Below are positions 46,555 through 55,748 of a stretch of 64,000 nt of DNA, piece after piece. The position numbers and the translations under genes were made by a program. This DNA is from Roseivivax lentus (lineage in GTDB: Bacteria > Pseudomonadota > Alphaproteobacteria > Rhodobacterales > Rhodobacteraceae). The stretch is from NCBI RefSeq assembly GCF_900156805.1, contig NZ_FTOQ01000005.1, forward strand, positions 62,001-126,000, written 5' to 3'. The notes beneath the pieces are model-generated. The model searched no databases. It had not been told where the DNA came from and saw only the letters and a program-made list of their open reading frames with translations. How positions within the stretch are numbered: the stretch's first letter is position 1; each line of letters starts with the position of its first letter.

Positions 46555-46962
46555 TCAGAACAACTCCACGCTGCCCTTGGTGGCGGCCGCGCGTCCGGTC
46601 TGGCCGCGCAGTTTCTCCGACAGCGCCCCGAGCCGGACCGCCTCCGTCGCCGAGCGCAGATCGAGGCCGATGCCCGGCGGCGCCGCCTCCGCCGCGCGGC
46701 GCAGGAATGCGTGCAATTCACCCAGCGTCTGCGTCACCCGGTCGAGGTTCTGCAGCTCCGGCGCGGCCACAGCCTTCTCCGCGCCCGCCGCGCGCGCCAG
46801 GAGCGCCGCCATGCAGGCCTCGGCGGATTGGCTTTGCGCCTCGAGGCAGGCCATCTGTTCGGCCAGGCGCCGGAACAACTGGTTGAGATCGACGACCGCG
46901 TCGGCGCCGTCGCCCCGATCGGTTTGCCCTGCGGTCTCTGCCTCGTCGGAGCGTCCGGCCAT
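46555..46962 (-). CDS. Putative CheZ/CheT-like CheY phosphatase
   Basis: A 135-residue, almost entirely helical acidic protein, last in the chemotaxis operon. No named domain is obvious. Within a predicted long helix, D74-x3-Q78 (LDRVTQTL) matches the D-x3-Q catalytic motif of CheZ and of the CheT phosphatase reported in Sinorhizobium. The C-terminus KGSVELF ends in a hydrophobic tail, as CheZ does where it binds CheY. Its start shares one base with the upstream cheY stop, so the two are coupled. Function is inferred; the motif is short and could be chance. Confidence 0.5.
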   Translation of the reverse strand: MAGRSDEAETAGQTDRGDGADAVVDLNQLFRRLAEQMACLEAQSQSAEACMAALLARAAGAEKAVAAPELQNLDRVTQTLGELHAFLRRAAEAAPPGIGLDLRSATEAVRLGALSEKLRGQTGRAAATKGSVELF

Positions 46963-47348
46963 CAAAGCGGACCGACGACGGATTGCAGGCAGGCTTTCAT
47001 CTGCGCGGTGTCGAAAGGTTTCTGCAGCACGTTGTTGAGGCCCAGCTGGCGCCCCTTGGTCACGATCTCGTTGTCGAGGCGCCCCGAGATCAGGATGAAG
47101 CCGATCTTCGCCGTGCGCTCGGCGCTGCGCAGCGCGTGCAGCAATTGCAGGCCGTTCACCTCGGGCATGTTGTAATCCGAAATCACCAGATGCCGCGGCT
47201 GCGCGGAGAGCTTGGCCAGCGCCGCCCGTCCGTCGCCGCAGAAATCCACGTTCTTGATGCCGATCTCGTCGAGCGCCATGAGGATCAGCCCCCGGCTCGT
47301 GCTCATGTCGTCGACCACGAGCACGCTTAGTTTGTCACGCAAGGCCAT
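46962..47348 (-). CDS. cheY: CheY-type response regulator
   Basis: A 128-residue single receiver domain. The acidic pair is VVDDMS, the phosphorylation Asp lies in VISDYNMPEVNG, the switch Ser in ILISGR and the Lys in VLQKPF. There is no output domain, so it acts by protein binding, probably at the flagellar switch or as a phosphate sink. DYNMP closely matches motor-binding CheY proteins. It is coupled to the CheZ/CheT-like gene downstream and follows cheR. Confidence 0.92.
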   Translation of the reverse strand: MALRDKLSVLVVDDMSTSRGLILMALDEIGIKNVDFCGDGRAALAKLSAQPRHLVISDYNMPEVNGLQLLHALRSAERTAKIGFILISGRLDNEIVTKGRQLGLNNVLQKPFDTAQMKACLQSVVGPL

Positions 47349-47351
47349 CGG

Positions 47352-48230
47352 TTACATTCCTGATTGGTTCGGGCTCCGCAAGGCAGCGGGGCGGCGGAAG
47401 GAGGTTTTGTCGAACAGTTCGAGACAGTCGTCGAAGCCCGGGCCCAATCGTTCGGAATGGCCGAGAAAGAGCATGCCGTCGCGATCGAGAACCGATTCGA
47501 GCCCGTGCCAGAGATCGGCCTGTGTGCGTGCATCCATGTAGATCGCCACGTTGCGGCAGAAGATCGCGTCGAACGGGCCCTGGACCGGCCAGGGCTCCAC
47601 GAAATTGAGGTAGCGGAAGGTCACAATCTGGCGCAGCTCGCTGCGGATCGAGACCTGGTCCGCGGTGCCGTGGCGGGGGTCGAACATGCGCTCGGTCATG
47701 TCGGGCGGCACGGTTTCGGCGGCGCGGGCGGGATAGAGCCCGGCCTCGGCCCGGGCCAGCACGTTGCGGTCGATATCGGTGGCGAGGATGCGCAGGTCGA
47801 AGCGCGCGGCGTCAGGGATCGCGCGCAGCGTCAGCGCCGCGAGGCACCAGGCTTCCTCCCCCGAGGAGCAGCCCGCGGACCACAGGCGCACGCGGCCGCC
47901 CGCGCGGGCCCGCTGCACGAGGCGCGGCAGCAGGTCGCGCGCGAAGATCTGGAAATGGCCGGGCTCCCGGAAGAACCGGGTGGTGTTGGTGGTCAGCGCC
48001 AGCACCATCTCGTAGCGCTCGGACCGCGCCTTGGGATCCGCGATGAGTGCGGCGTAGTCGCGGAACGTCTCGATGCCGAGCGCGCGCAGCCGTTTGGCCA
48101 GCCGCGATACCACCAGCGACTGGTTTGCCGCCTCGAGACGGATGCCCGAGACCTCGTGCAGCACTTCGGCGATGCGCCCGAAGGTGGCCTGGTCGAGATC
48201 GGTGACGAATTGCGGTGTCAGTTCAGACAT
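47352..48230 (-). CDS. cheR: Chemoreceptor methyltransferase CheR
   Basis: A 292-residue SAM-dependent methyltransferase that methylates glutamates on chemoreceptors. It has the N-terminal helical domain (ISGIRL-type segment SGIRLEAANQSLVVSRL) and the catalytic domain with TRFFREPGHF, WSAGCSSGEEAWCLA (SAM loop) and FDAIFCRNVAIYMD. Its start overlaps the cheW stop by 13 bases. Confidence 0.96.
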   Translation of the reverse strand: MSELTPQFVTDLDQATFGRIAEVLHEVSGIRLEAANQSLVVSRLAKRLRALGIETFRDYAALIADPKARSERYEMVLALTTNTTRFFREPGHFQIFARDLLPRLVQRARAGGRVRLWSAGCSSGEEAWCLAALTLRAIPDAARFDLRILATDIDRNVLARAEAGLYPARAAETVPPDMTERMFDPRHGTADQVSIRSELRQIVTFRYLNFVEPWPVQGPFDAIFCRNVAIYMDARTQADLWHGLESVLDRDGMLFLGHSERLGPGFDDCLELFDKTSFRRPAALRSPNQSGM

Positions 48231-48742
48231 TCGGCCTCGGCCTGCACTTGCATGTCCGCCTCCTCTTCGCGGCCGGGCAAGGCGGCGGCGACATCGAGGA
48301 TGCGCAACAGGCGGGATTTCGACGTGATGACGCCGGAGAGGAAGGACGCGCTCATGTCGTTGAGCGAGGGCACCGATTGCACCTCGCCGGTGCCGACGCT
48401 GAGGATGTCGGACACCGCCGAGACGAGAAAGCCGGTCAGCCGCGAGCCGTCGGCCACGATGATGACGACGTGGCGCGGCCCCGGTTCGGTCGGCGCCAGA
48501 CCGAGCCGTGCGGCAAGATCGATGATCGGCACGACCGCCCCGCGCAGGTTGATGACGCCCAGAACGTATCGCGGCGCATAGGGCAGCACGGTCGCCTCCG
48601 ACCAGCCGCGAATCTCCCGCACCAGCATGATATCCATGCTGAAATCCTGCTCGCCGATGCGAAAGGTCACCAATTCGCGCTGGTCCGCGGGGGGCGCCCC
48701 GGGGATGTGGTCCGGGCTGTGGGTCAGATCAGGCGTCGACAT
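48218..48742 (-). CDS. cheW: Chemotaxis coupling protein CheW
   Basis: A 174-residue CheW-domain protein linking receptors to CheA. Typical text is LVTFRIGEQDFSMDIMLVRE, then VLGVINLRGAVVPIIDLAAR, then VSDILSV. It overlaps cheA by 14 bases at its start and cheR by 13 at its end, a sign of tight translational coupling. Confidence 0.96.
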   Translation of the reverse strand: MSTPDLTHSPDHIPGAPPADQRELVTFRIGEQDFSMDIMLVREIRGWSEATVLPYAPRYVLGVINLRGAVVPIIDLAARLGLAPTEPGPRHVVIIVADGSRLTGFLVSAVSDILSVGTGEVQSVPSLNDMSASFLSGVITSKSRLLRILDVAAALPGREEEADMQVQAEAECLN

Positions 48743-51044
48743 GCTGGGCCTCCGGTTTCTTGGTCGCGGCGCTGTTCGGATAATTGGCGATCAGGTCGAG
48801 CCCGGTCGCCGTTCGGATCGCCTCCTCCGGATCGATGATCAGGGCGATCCGGCCATCCCCGAGAATCGTGGCCGCCGCCACACCCGGCACGCGACCGTAA
48901 TTTTCCTCGAGGCTCTTGATGACGACCTGCCGCTGGTCGCGGATTTCGTCGACCGAGAGCGCCCAGCGGCGTCCCTGCTCGGTTTCGACGAGCAGCAGGA
49001 CGCGCTCCTCGGCGGGTTTGCGCGTTCGCGGATAGCCGAAGACGAGCCCGAGATCGACGATGGGCACCAGTTGGTCGCGCACGCGGATCACCTCGGCCCC
49101 TTCGGTCAGCGGCTCGATATCCTCGGGTCCGGGGCGGAGCGTCTCGATGATGGCGTTGATCGGCACCACCATCGTCTGGCCCACAACCTTGACCACCATG
49201 CCCTCGAGCACCGCAAGCGTCAGCGGCAGCGAGATCGAGATCGTCGTCCCCCGGCCGGGTTCGGAGGCGATGCTGATCCTTCCGCCGAGCTTCTGAATGG
49301 CGCTGCGCACCACATCCATCCCGACCCCGCGCCCCGAGAGGTCCGTGACCACATCGGCGGTCGAGAAACCGGGTTTGAACAGCAGGCGGTCGATCTCCTC
49401 GTCCGGCGGGGTCGCGTCGGGCGCCACGAGGCCCTTTTCCTTCGCGATGGCGAGCACCTTGGGCCGGTTGATGCCGCCGCCATCGTCGGAGATCTCGATC
49501 AGCACCCGGCCCGACCGGTGGTCCGCGCTGAGCCTGACGGCGCCTTCGGAGGGTTTGCCGGCGGCGCTGCGCGCCTCTGCGGATTCGAGCCCGTGATCGA
49601 CCGCATTGCGCAGGATATGCGTCAGCGGGTCGATCAGACGTTCGATCACGGTGGTATCGACCTCGGTCGTTTCGCCCGAGGTCTCGAAGCGCACGGGCTT
49701 GCCGGCCACCGCGGAGGCCTCGCGAACGATCCGGGCCATGCGCTGAAAGAGCGGTTTGACCGATTGCGCCCGGATCGACATCACGCCTTCCTGGATTTGA
49801 CGCGCGAGGTTCTTGAACTCGTCGAGGCCGGCCGACACCTGGGTCCGCCCGGACAGCCCGGCATCGATGATGCTCTGGCTCAGGAAGGATTGGTTGATGA
49901 CCAGCTCCCCGACGATGTTGATCAGGTCGTCGACCAGACCGAGATCGACGCGCACGGTGGATTTCCGCGCCTGAACGGACGGTGTCTTCTGGCTGGCCTT
50001 CGGCTCCTGCGGCGCAGGCGAACCCGCTGCATGCGTCGGGCGCGACGCCTGCTTCTGCGCCGGACCCGGCGAGGCCTTCGCGGCGGGCGTGGAGGGCGCG
50101 GCGGGTATGGCGGATGGGTCCACCAATAAGGCGTCGAGCGGATCAGGCGTGCCCGGCTCCTCGCGCGTCGATGTCGCCCCCGGGCCGGCGGCATCCGTAC
50201 CGGGGGCGTTCACTCGAGAGATGGCGATATCCGCCAGCGGGTCGACGAATTCGAAAATCTCGCGGATATCCTCCTCGTCGCATCTGGTTTCGAGCGCGAT
50301 GCGCCAATTGAGATAGCACCGCATCGGCTGCGGCGCGTCCGGCAGGGCGGAATGGTCGACGGTCACCTCGAAGCGGCCCATGTCGGACAATTCGCGGAAG
50401 AGATGGACCGGGTCGTGGCCGTTCTCGAAGAGGCTAGGCTGCGGCGCGAACCGTATTTCGAAAAGGCGCAGACCGGGCGTTTCGGGATCGGAGATGTCCG
50501 TTTCCGACGGCATGGGCGCGTCGTCGAGATCGAGCGCGAGCGGTGCAAAGATGGCCTCGCCCGCCTCGGCCCCGTCGAGCCCGATCGGAGTGGGCGCAAA
50601 TATCGGGGCGTCGGTCGCGTCCTCGAGCGCGGGCGTTGCTTCGCTATGCGCGCCGATCATCGCGCCCAGTGCGCGGCCGATCTCGGCCTGACGCGCGGCA
50701 TCATGGCCCACGCCGTCCCGCGCCGCGGCCACGAGCTCCGCCAGAACATCGCCGGATTGGCGCAGCACGCGCCAGTCGTCGCGGTCGGGCGTGAGCCGAC
50801 CGGCGCGCATCGCATCGAGCACGGTCTCGAATTCATGCGCGAACCGCACCAGCTCCTCGAGCCCGAAGGACGCCGCGCCCCCCTTGATCGAATGTACCGA
50901 CCGGAAGACGGCATTGACCTCTTCCAGGTCGAGCGGATCGCCGGGGTCGGCCTCGGAGAGCTGGTCGAACCCGTCATCCAGCGCCTCGAGCAATTCGGCG
51001 CATTCCAGAAAGAAGGTCCAGCGCAGTTCGTCGAGGCTGCTCAT
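48729..51044 (-). CDS. cheA: Chemotaxis histidine kinase CheA
   Basis: A 771-residue kinase. The N-terminal HPt domain has its phosphorylated H51 in FRSVHSIKGGAASFG. A middle region (about residues 170-280) resembles a response-regulator-binding domain, then a proline/alanine-rich linker. The dimerisation helices begin VDDLINIVGELVINQSF. The ATPase motifs are HILRNAVDHGLES, SDDGGGIN and GRGVGMDVV, and the CheW-like domain completes the C-terminus. All catalytic elements are intact. It overlaps cheY at its start (ATGA). Confidence 0.97.
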   Translation of the reverse strand: MSSLDELRWTFFLECAELLEALDDGFDQLSEADPGDPLDLEEVNAVFRSVHSIKGGAASFGLEELVRFAHEFETVLDAMRAGRLTPDRDDWRVLRQSGDVLAELVAAARDGVGHDAARQAEIGRALGAMIGAHSEATPALEDATDAPIFAPTPIGLDGAEAGEAIFAPLALDLDDAPMPSETDISDPETPGLRLFEIRFAPQPSLFENGHDPVHLFRELSDMGRFEVTVDHSALPDAPQPMRCYLNWRIALETRCDEEDIREIFEFVDPLADIAISRVNAPGTDAAGPGATSTREEPGTPDPLDALLVDPSAIPAAPSTPAAKASPGPAQKQASRPTHAAGSPAPQEPKASQKTPSVQARKSTVRVDLGLVDDLINIVGELVINQSFLSQSIIDAGLSGRTQVSAGLDEFKNLARQIQEGVMSIRAQSVKPLFQRMARIVREASAVAGKPVRFETSGETTEVDTTVIERLIDPLTHILRNAVDHGLESAEARSAAGKPSEGAVRLSADHRSGRVLIEISDDGGGINRPKVLAIAKEKGLVAPDATPPDEEIDRLLFKPGFSTADVVTDLSGRGVGMDVVRSAIQKLGGRISIASEPGRGTTISISLPLTLAVLEGMVVKVVGQTMVVPINAIIETLRPGPEDIEPLTEGAEVIRVRDQLVPIVDLGLVFGYPRTRKPAEERVLLLVETEQGRRWALSVDEIRDQRQVVIKSLEENYGRVPGVAAATILGDGRIALIIDPEEAIRTATGLDLIANYPNSAATKKPEAQHVDA

Positions 51045-51418
51045 TGCGGAGAAACCGAAGCGATGCGCCGGATCGCGGAGATCAGCTTGCCGTCATCGAA
51101 GGGCTTGACGATCCAGCCGGTGGCGCCGGAGCGGCGCGCGCGGTCCTTGAGTTCCGCGCCGCTTTCGGTGGTCAGGACCAGGATCGGGACGCTGGGATGG
51201 TCGGTGCCCTGCCGGATCCCGTCGATCACGCCGAAGCCATCGAGCCGCGGCATGTTGATATCGGTGATCACCACGTCCGGCTTGATCTTGGAGACCTGTT
51301 CGAGCCCGGCCACGCCGTCTTCGGCGACCGTGACCTCGAAACCCTCCTGGCACAGGCTGTAGCGCAGCATCTCGCGGATGGTGCGCGAATCGTCGATCGC
51401 GAGGATCCTGATCGTCAT
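51041..51418 (-). CDS. cheY: CheY-type response regulator
   Basis: A 125-residue receiver domain: LAIDDSRTIREML, VITDINMPRLDGFG (phosphorylated Asp), LVLTTES (switch Thr) and WIVKPF. It is a second CheY, distinct in sequence from the one at 46962-47348. Multiple CheYs in one operon usually mean one drives the motor and another drains phosphate. It overlaps the STAS gene and cheA by four bases each. Confidence 0.94.
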   Translation of the reverse strand: MTIRILAIDDSRTIREMLRYSLCQEGFEVTVAEDGVAGLEQVSKIKPDVVITDINMPRLDGFGVIDGIRQGTDHPSVPILVLTTESGAELKDRARRSGATGWIVKPFDDGKLISAIRRIASVSPQ

Positions 51419-51705
51419 GTCGTTTCTCCGCTGTAATTCGCGTTGTGGGTCGCCGCGAGCGCGCCGAGGCCGAGCAGGCGCAGATCGTCCCGCATGGCCT
51501 CCGACGCGATGAGGCGGAATTCGTGGTTCGCCTGCGCGGCCGCGATCTGCGCCGCGAGCAGGGCCTGCGCGCAGAGCGTACCCAGGCATTGCACCCGCTG
51601 GCCGTCGATGAGCAGATCGCCACCGGCGGCACGGCCCAGCCGCTGCGTCAGACCATCGGCCATGGACGTGTCCAGCCTGTCGGGCAGATCGATTACCTCT
51701 GGCAT
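51415..51705 (-). CDS. STAS-domain protein of the chemotaxis operon
   Basis: A 96-residue single STAS domain: MPEVIDLPDRLDTSMADGL, GDLLIDGQRVQCLGTLCAQA and a final helix. The loop that carries a regulatory Ser in SpoIIAA-type proteins reads QCLGTLC, with Thr and Cys instead of the usual Ser. GGAG lies five bases before the ATG. Proteins of this kind recur in alphaproteobacterial che operons, but their role is not established. It may scaffold or bind CheA or another partner. Confidence 0.8.
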   Translation of the reverse strand: MPEVIDLPDRLDTSMADGLTQRLGRAAGGDLLIDGQRVQCLGTLCAQALLAAQIAAAQANHEFRLIASEAMRDDLRLLGLGALAATHNANYSGETT

Positions 51706-51713
51706 GGCGTCTC

Positions 51714-52259
51714 CTAGAACAGTGTCACGTCGCTGTCCGGGGCGCGCCGCCGGGGCGTCCTGGGCAGGTCGGGATCGGTGCAATTGTCGATATGCAAGAG
51801 GCTCGCGCGTCCCGTGGTGGGGCAATACCGGACGCGGCGGGCCAGGTGGCCGCCGAGATCCTCGGCCACGATGGTGATCTTTTCGGTCTCGAGGAACTCG
51901 CGTGCGAAGACGATATTGGCGGCACCGATGCGGCCCATCGAGCCGGTCATCGCCGCGCCTCCGAACACCTTCGCCTGGAGCCTGCGCTTGTCGCCGCCAA
52001 GCTTCAGAAGCCCGTTGATCAGCACCTCCATCGCGTAAAGGCCGTATCGTTCCGCCCGGGCATTGTCGGGCCCGCCATCGGCCACGAGGAAGTGGTTCAT
52101 GCCACCGACGCGGGCCACGGGATCGTGCAGACAGGTCGCCACGCAGGAGCCGAGCAGCGTCGTCAGCAGGACATTGCTTTCCCCGGTCACGCGGTGTTCG
52201 CCCTGGACCACCAGAAGGCTGCGGATCGCGGGCGTGTGCAATCGGTCGAGCGATGTCAT
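51714..52259 (-). CDS. cheD: Receptor deamidase CheD
   Basis: A 181-residue CheD protein that deamidates glutamines on chemoreceptors. The catalytic Cys is C39 in LLGSCVATC and the His is H56 in GGMNHF, with KVFGGAAM and IGAANIVFAREFL completing the family pattern. A proline/arginine-rich tail ends in DSDVTLF, like the tail of the CheZ/CheT-like protein. It lies 43 bases after the MCP gene. Confidence 0.94.
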   Translation of the reverse strand: MTSLDRLHTPAIRSLLVVQGEHRVTGESNVLLTTLLGSCVATCLHDPVARVGGMNHFLVADGGPDNARAERYGLYAMEVLINGLLKLGGDKRRLQAKVFGGAAMTGSMGRIGAANIVFAREFLETEKITIVAEDLGGHLARRVRYCPTTGRASLLHIDNCTDPDLPRTPRRRAPDSDVTLF

Positions 52260-52302
52260 CCACGCCCCCGAAATCCCGCGTCGCGGTCTCCGTTGCTTTC
52301 CA

Positions 52303-54870
52303 TCAGAAATCCACCCATTTCGCCGCGTCTCCCGACAGCGACGGCGCCGCGGGCATGGACCTGCCGCCGCCCGCCGCGGCCATCGGTGTCACGGCCGCGA
52401 TCGGCGCGGCGGGGGCCGAGGGCTGCGGCCGGGCCGGGCGCTTGTCGCGCTCACCATCGGGACCGGCCCCGGTGCGGAAATGCGACAGCGTCTGGACCAG
52501 AGAGACCGCGTCGTTGCGCAGGGCTTCGCTGGCCGCCGTCGTCTCCTCGAGCCGCGCGGCGTTCTGCTGGGTCGATTGGTCGAGCTTGTTCACCGAGGCG
52601 TTGATCTCCTCGAGGCTGAGGCTTTGGGACTGGGCGGAGGCGGCGATCTCGGAGACGAGGCCCGCGATCTCGGTCACCGATGCCACGATGTCCTGCAGCG
52701 CCTCGCCGGTCTGGCCCACGAGCTCCACGCCCTTCTTCACCTGGCCACCGGAATCGGCGATCAGCCCGTTGATCTCGCGCGCGGCCTCGGAAGAGCGCTG
52801 CGCGAGAGCGCGCACCTCGGAGGCGACCACGGCGAAGCCGCGGCCGGCATCGCCCGCCCGGGCCGCCTCGACACCTGCGTTCAGGGCGAGAAGGTTGGTC
52901 TGGAAGGCGATGTCATCGATCACGCGGATGATCGAGGTGATCTGATCCGAGGATTGCGCGATCGCATCCATCGCCGAGACCGTCTGGATGACCACCTCGC
53001 CCGAGGCCTCGGCCTTGCGATGCGCGCCCTTGACGACCGTGTCGGCCTGCGCGGCGCCTTCGGCCGCGGATTTGAGCGCGTTGGTCAGCTCGTCGAGCGC
53101 CGCGGCGGTCTGTTCCAGCGTCGCCGCCGTGCTTTCGGTGCGACGCGAGAGCGAATCGGCGGTGTTTGTGATGTCGCCAGATTCGTTGCGGATGTTCTCG
53201 GCGTTCTCGGCGATCCCGCGCAGGGCCACGGCGAGCTTCTCGGCGGTGAGATTGAAATCCGAGCGCAATTGTTCGTAGCGGCCCGGGAACGGTTTCGCGA
53301 TCTTCGCGGTCAGGTCGCCGTCGGACAGGGTACGCAGGCCGACCCCCAGCGCCTCGACCACTTCGGTCTTCTCGATCTCGGCGGCCTCGCGTTCCTCGCG
53401 CGCCACGTCGAGGGCGCGTTCCTGTTCGGTGATGTCGGAGCCGAGCAGCAGGAAGCTCAGACCAGTGCCGTCCTTGTCGCGGATGCAGGAGAGCGAGCCG
53501 TCGACGATGCGGTCATCCGCCGCTCCGGCGATCCTGAGATGGCCGACCAGCGGGCGACCCTCCTTCAGATCCTGCACGATGGCATCGACCGAGCGGCCGG
53601 TCTCGGCCACCATCGGGGCGAGAAGCCGGGTCAGCCCCTGGGTCGCGGGATCGGTCGCACCGACGCATTCGCCGAAGCGGGCATTCATCACGGTGCAGAC
53701 GCCCTCCATGTTGAATTCCGCCATCATCTGGATGTCGTCGATGGTGTTGATCAGCGCTTCCTTGCGCCAGATCGGGGTCACGTCCTCCCATTCGACGATG
53801 TAGCCGGGGATGTTTCCGTCCTCGTCGAAGACCGCGCGGGCGACGATGGAAATGCGGCTGTCGTCCAATTTCGCAACCGAGCCGATCGAGCTTTCACCCA
53901 TGTTGCGCATGCGGCTGCGCATCTCGCCTTGCGGATGAATATCGTCGATGTTCATGCCGACGATCTTGTGCCTGTCGAAGACCGGGCGGAGTTTCTTCAG
54001 GCCGTCGTGATGCTTGTCGAACAGGTCCGCGAGCTGACCGCTGATCTGCGTGATGTTGAAATTCTCGTCGAGAATCATCAGCGCGACCGAGGTCTTTTCG
54101 AGCGCGGCGCTCTTGAAGGCGCTCTGGCGGTTGTTGATCTCGCCTTCCTGCAGCGCGTGGCGCAGCGCGTCGATGGCGTGGGCGAGGCGTCCGAATTCGT
54201 CGCGCCGCCCGGCGCCATCCGGCTCGAAGGCGAAATCCTTGGCCTGGAGGCGGGCGATATCCTGCTGCGCCGCCTTCAGGGGACGCGCGGCAAGCCGATG
54301 GATGGCGAAGGCCGCGAGGCTGACCGCGACGATGCTGACAAGCCCTGCGACAAGCAGGGCGCGGTTCAGGATTTCGCGTGTCATCGCCTGCAGGGGCGCA
54401 ATCGACCAGGACGTGACGACGACGCCCACCAGCGCCTGATCCTGTCCGAAATAGAGCGGCTGGGCGGTCAGCATGGCCGCCTTATCCTGCAGCAGCGTGC
54501 GTTCCTCCATCGCCCGGCGCGCCAGATCGAAGGCCGCCGCGGGCGGCGCGTCGCCGGAATGCAGGATCGACGTCATCTCGGCGTTGAAGATGTCCACGGC
54601 CACGGCCGCGCCGTTCGAATCGGCGAGAAACGTCTCGATCTGGTCGCCGAGCGTATCGAGCTTGCCGAACCGCACCGCGCCCGCGATGGGACCTGCGAGC
54701 ATGCGGGTCTCGGTCAGTGCCTTCGAATCGACCGAGCTTGCGATGACGGTGTCGAAACCGCGCGCGGACACGAAGGTGATCACCGCGACCGTGGTCAGGA
54801 TCGACAGGACGATCATGGCCGCCAGTTTCAAGAAGACCGAATGGATATTCAGGACGGAACGGGCGGCCAT
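52303..54870 (-). CDS. Methyl-accepting chemotaxis protein with PAS domains
   Basis: An 855-residue chemoreceptor. The first membrane helix spans about residues 16-36, a periplasmic domain of about 130 residues follows, and the second helix is at 171-191. Then come a HAMP segment ([14 protein letters not shown]), two PAS-like domains ([18 protein letters not shown] and [19 protein letters not shown]), a second HAMP-like region and the signalling domain. The hairpin tip is [24 protein letters not shown] proline/alanine linker ends in AKWVDF, probably a tether for CheR or other adaptation proteins. PAS domains suggest redox or ligand sensing in the cytoplasm as well. Confidence 0.95.
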   Translation of the reverse strand: MAARSVLNIHSVFLKLAAMIVLSILTTVAVITFVSARGFDTVIASSVDSKALTETRMLAGPIAGAVRFGKLDTLGDQIETFLADSNGAAVAVDIFNAEMTSILHSGDAPPAAAFDLARRAMEERTLLQDKAAMLTAQPLYFGQDQALVGVVVTSWSIAPLQAMTREILNRALLVAGLVSIVAVSLAAFAIHRLAARPLKAAQQDIARLQAKDFAFEPDGAGRRDEFGRLAHAIDALRHALQEGEINNRQSAFKSAALEKTSVALMILDENFNITQISGQLADLFDKHHDGLKKLRPVFDRHKIVGMNIDDIHPQGEMRSRMRNMGESSIGSVAKLDDSRISIVARAVFDEDGNIPGYIVEWEDVTPIWRKEALINTIDDIQMMAEFNMEGVCTVMNARFGECVGATDPATQGLTRLLAPMVAETGRSVDAIVQDLKEGRPLVGHLRIAGAADDRIVDGSLSCIRDKDGTGLSFLLLGSDITEQERALDVAREEREAAEIEKTEVVEALGVGLRTLSDGDLTAKIAKPFPGRYEQLRSDFNLTAEKLAVALRGIAENAENIRNESGDITNTADSLSRRTESTAATLEQTAAALDELTNALKSAAEGAAQADTVVKGAHRKAEASGEVVIQTVSAMDAIAQSSDQITSIIRVIDDIAFQTNLLALNAGVEAARAGDAGRGFAVVASEVRALAQRSSEAAREINGLIADSGGQVKKGVELVGQTGEALQDIVASVTEIAGLVSEIAASAQSQSLSLEEINASVNKLDQSTQQNAARLEETTAASEALRNDAVSLVQTLSHFRTGAGPDGERDKRPARPQPSAPAAPIAAVTPMAAAGGGRSMPAAPSLSGDAAKWVDF

Positions 54871-54891
54871 GAGCAGCTCCTCAGCGTTGGA

Positions 54892-55482
54892 TCAGAACAT
54901 TTCCGCGTTCAGACCGAAGGTCACGGCACCGATGGCGGCATCGGTCATCGGGTCGATCAGGGGGGCGGAGACCTGCATCTGGTAGGTCTGGCTCGAATCG
55001 TCGAATTCGATCTCGCTCACATGGAGGGTGCCGGCGGGCTTGCCGAAGGTCTCGGCATGCTTGGCCTCGTCGCCCTGCCAGAAATCGGAGGTCACGGCGC
55101 TGACGGCGGCATTCAGGCCTTTCGCGTCCATCACGATGATCTCGGTCACGCGCCCGCCTGACGCCTCCTGCATCATGCGCAGGGCGTCGGATGCGTCGTT
55201 GTCGAGAACCGCCGAGACGATCGGTCGCTCGGCCATGCCGACCTGATCGCGCCATTGCTGGTCCAGCGCGACGATCTCGTCCTCGGACAGGGCCGCATGG
55301 GCGCTGCCGGACATGCGCAAGGTGCGCCAGACGACGGCCTGCGCCGCCAATTCGGTCTGCAATTCAGCCACATAGGCCGCCACCGCGTCGCTGGCCTGGT
55401 TGGCGGCGGACGCAGCGCCCGCGGACAGCGCCAAGGCTGAGAGAAAGCCGATGCGCAGAGCGCGCGTAGGGGTCTTGAGCAT
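54892..55482 (-). CDS. Secreted PDC/Cache-like sensor protein
   Basis: A 196-residue protein with a signal peptide (cut near GAASAANQ) and no membrane anchor. The mature part has a helix, then a PDC/Cache-like core: IVSAVLDNDASDALRMMQ, EIIVMDAKGLNAAVS, SDFWQGDEAKHAET and SAPLIDPMTDAAIGAVTFGL. These are the usual Cache elements (vMDxxGxnvA, DfwqGDE). It is first in the chemotaxis operon, 21 bases before the MCP gene, so a free periplasmic sensing subunit for that receptor is the natural hypothesis. Confidence 0.75.
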   Translation of the reverse strand: MLKTPTRALRIGFLSALALSAGAASAANQASDAVAAYVAELQTELAAQAVVWRTLRMSGSAHAALSEDEIVALDQQWRDQVGMAERPIVSAVLDNDASDALRMMQEASGGRVTEIIVMDAKGLNAAVSAVTSDFWQGDEAKHAETFGKPAGTLHVSEIEFDDSSQTYQMQVSAPLIDPMTDAAIGAVTFGLNAEMF

Positions 55483-55625
55483 GATCTATCTTCCCGATTT
55501 CGAAGGCCGGACATGCCGGCAAGTGCAGCGACCTGTCTGGTCGCGGGAATTTAATATCTGCTGAATCCCCCGCCTCCCCCTGCCCGTCCTTCCCCTAAAA
55601 CTTTACGCGACCGGGACCCGCCAAG

Positions 55626-55650
55626 AAAAAGGGGCCCCCGAAGGGACCCC
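55626..55650 (-). terminator. Rho-independent terminator of nrdJ with UUCG loop
   Basis: On the minus strand, GGGGTCCC-TTCG-GGGGCCCC forms an eight-pair stem (one G-U) closed by an extra-stable UUCG tetraloop, followed by TTTTTC. It lies about 100 bases past the nrdJ stop and separates nrdJ from the chemotaxis operon. Confidence 0.88.
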
Positions 55651-55748
55651 AGTCTTGCCGACCCGGCTCATCGTTTACCGCCCGTTTGTTTTCTGCCTGC
55701 GGCCCGATCGGCGCCGGGGCGAGCGCACCCGCCCCGTGACCCGTCGCA

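Noticed and set aside
52063-55161. A plus-strand open frame of over 1000 codons opposite cheD and the MCP gene
   Set aside because: It lies wholly antisense to well-supported genes, is rich in Arg, His and Gly, and has no recognisable domain; it is a by-product of GC-rich codon use.
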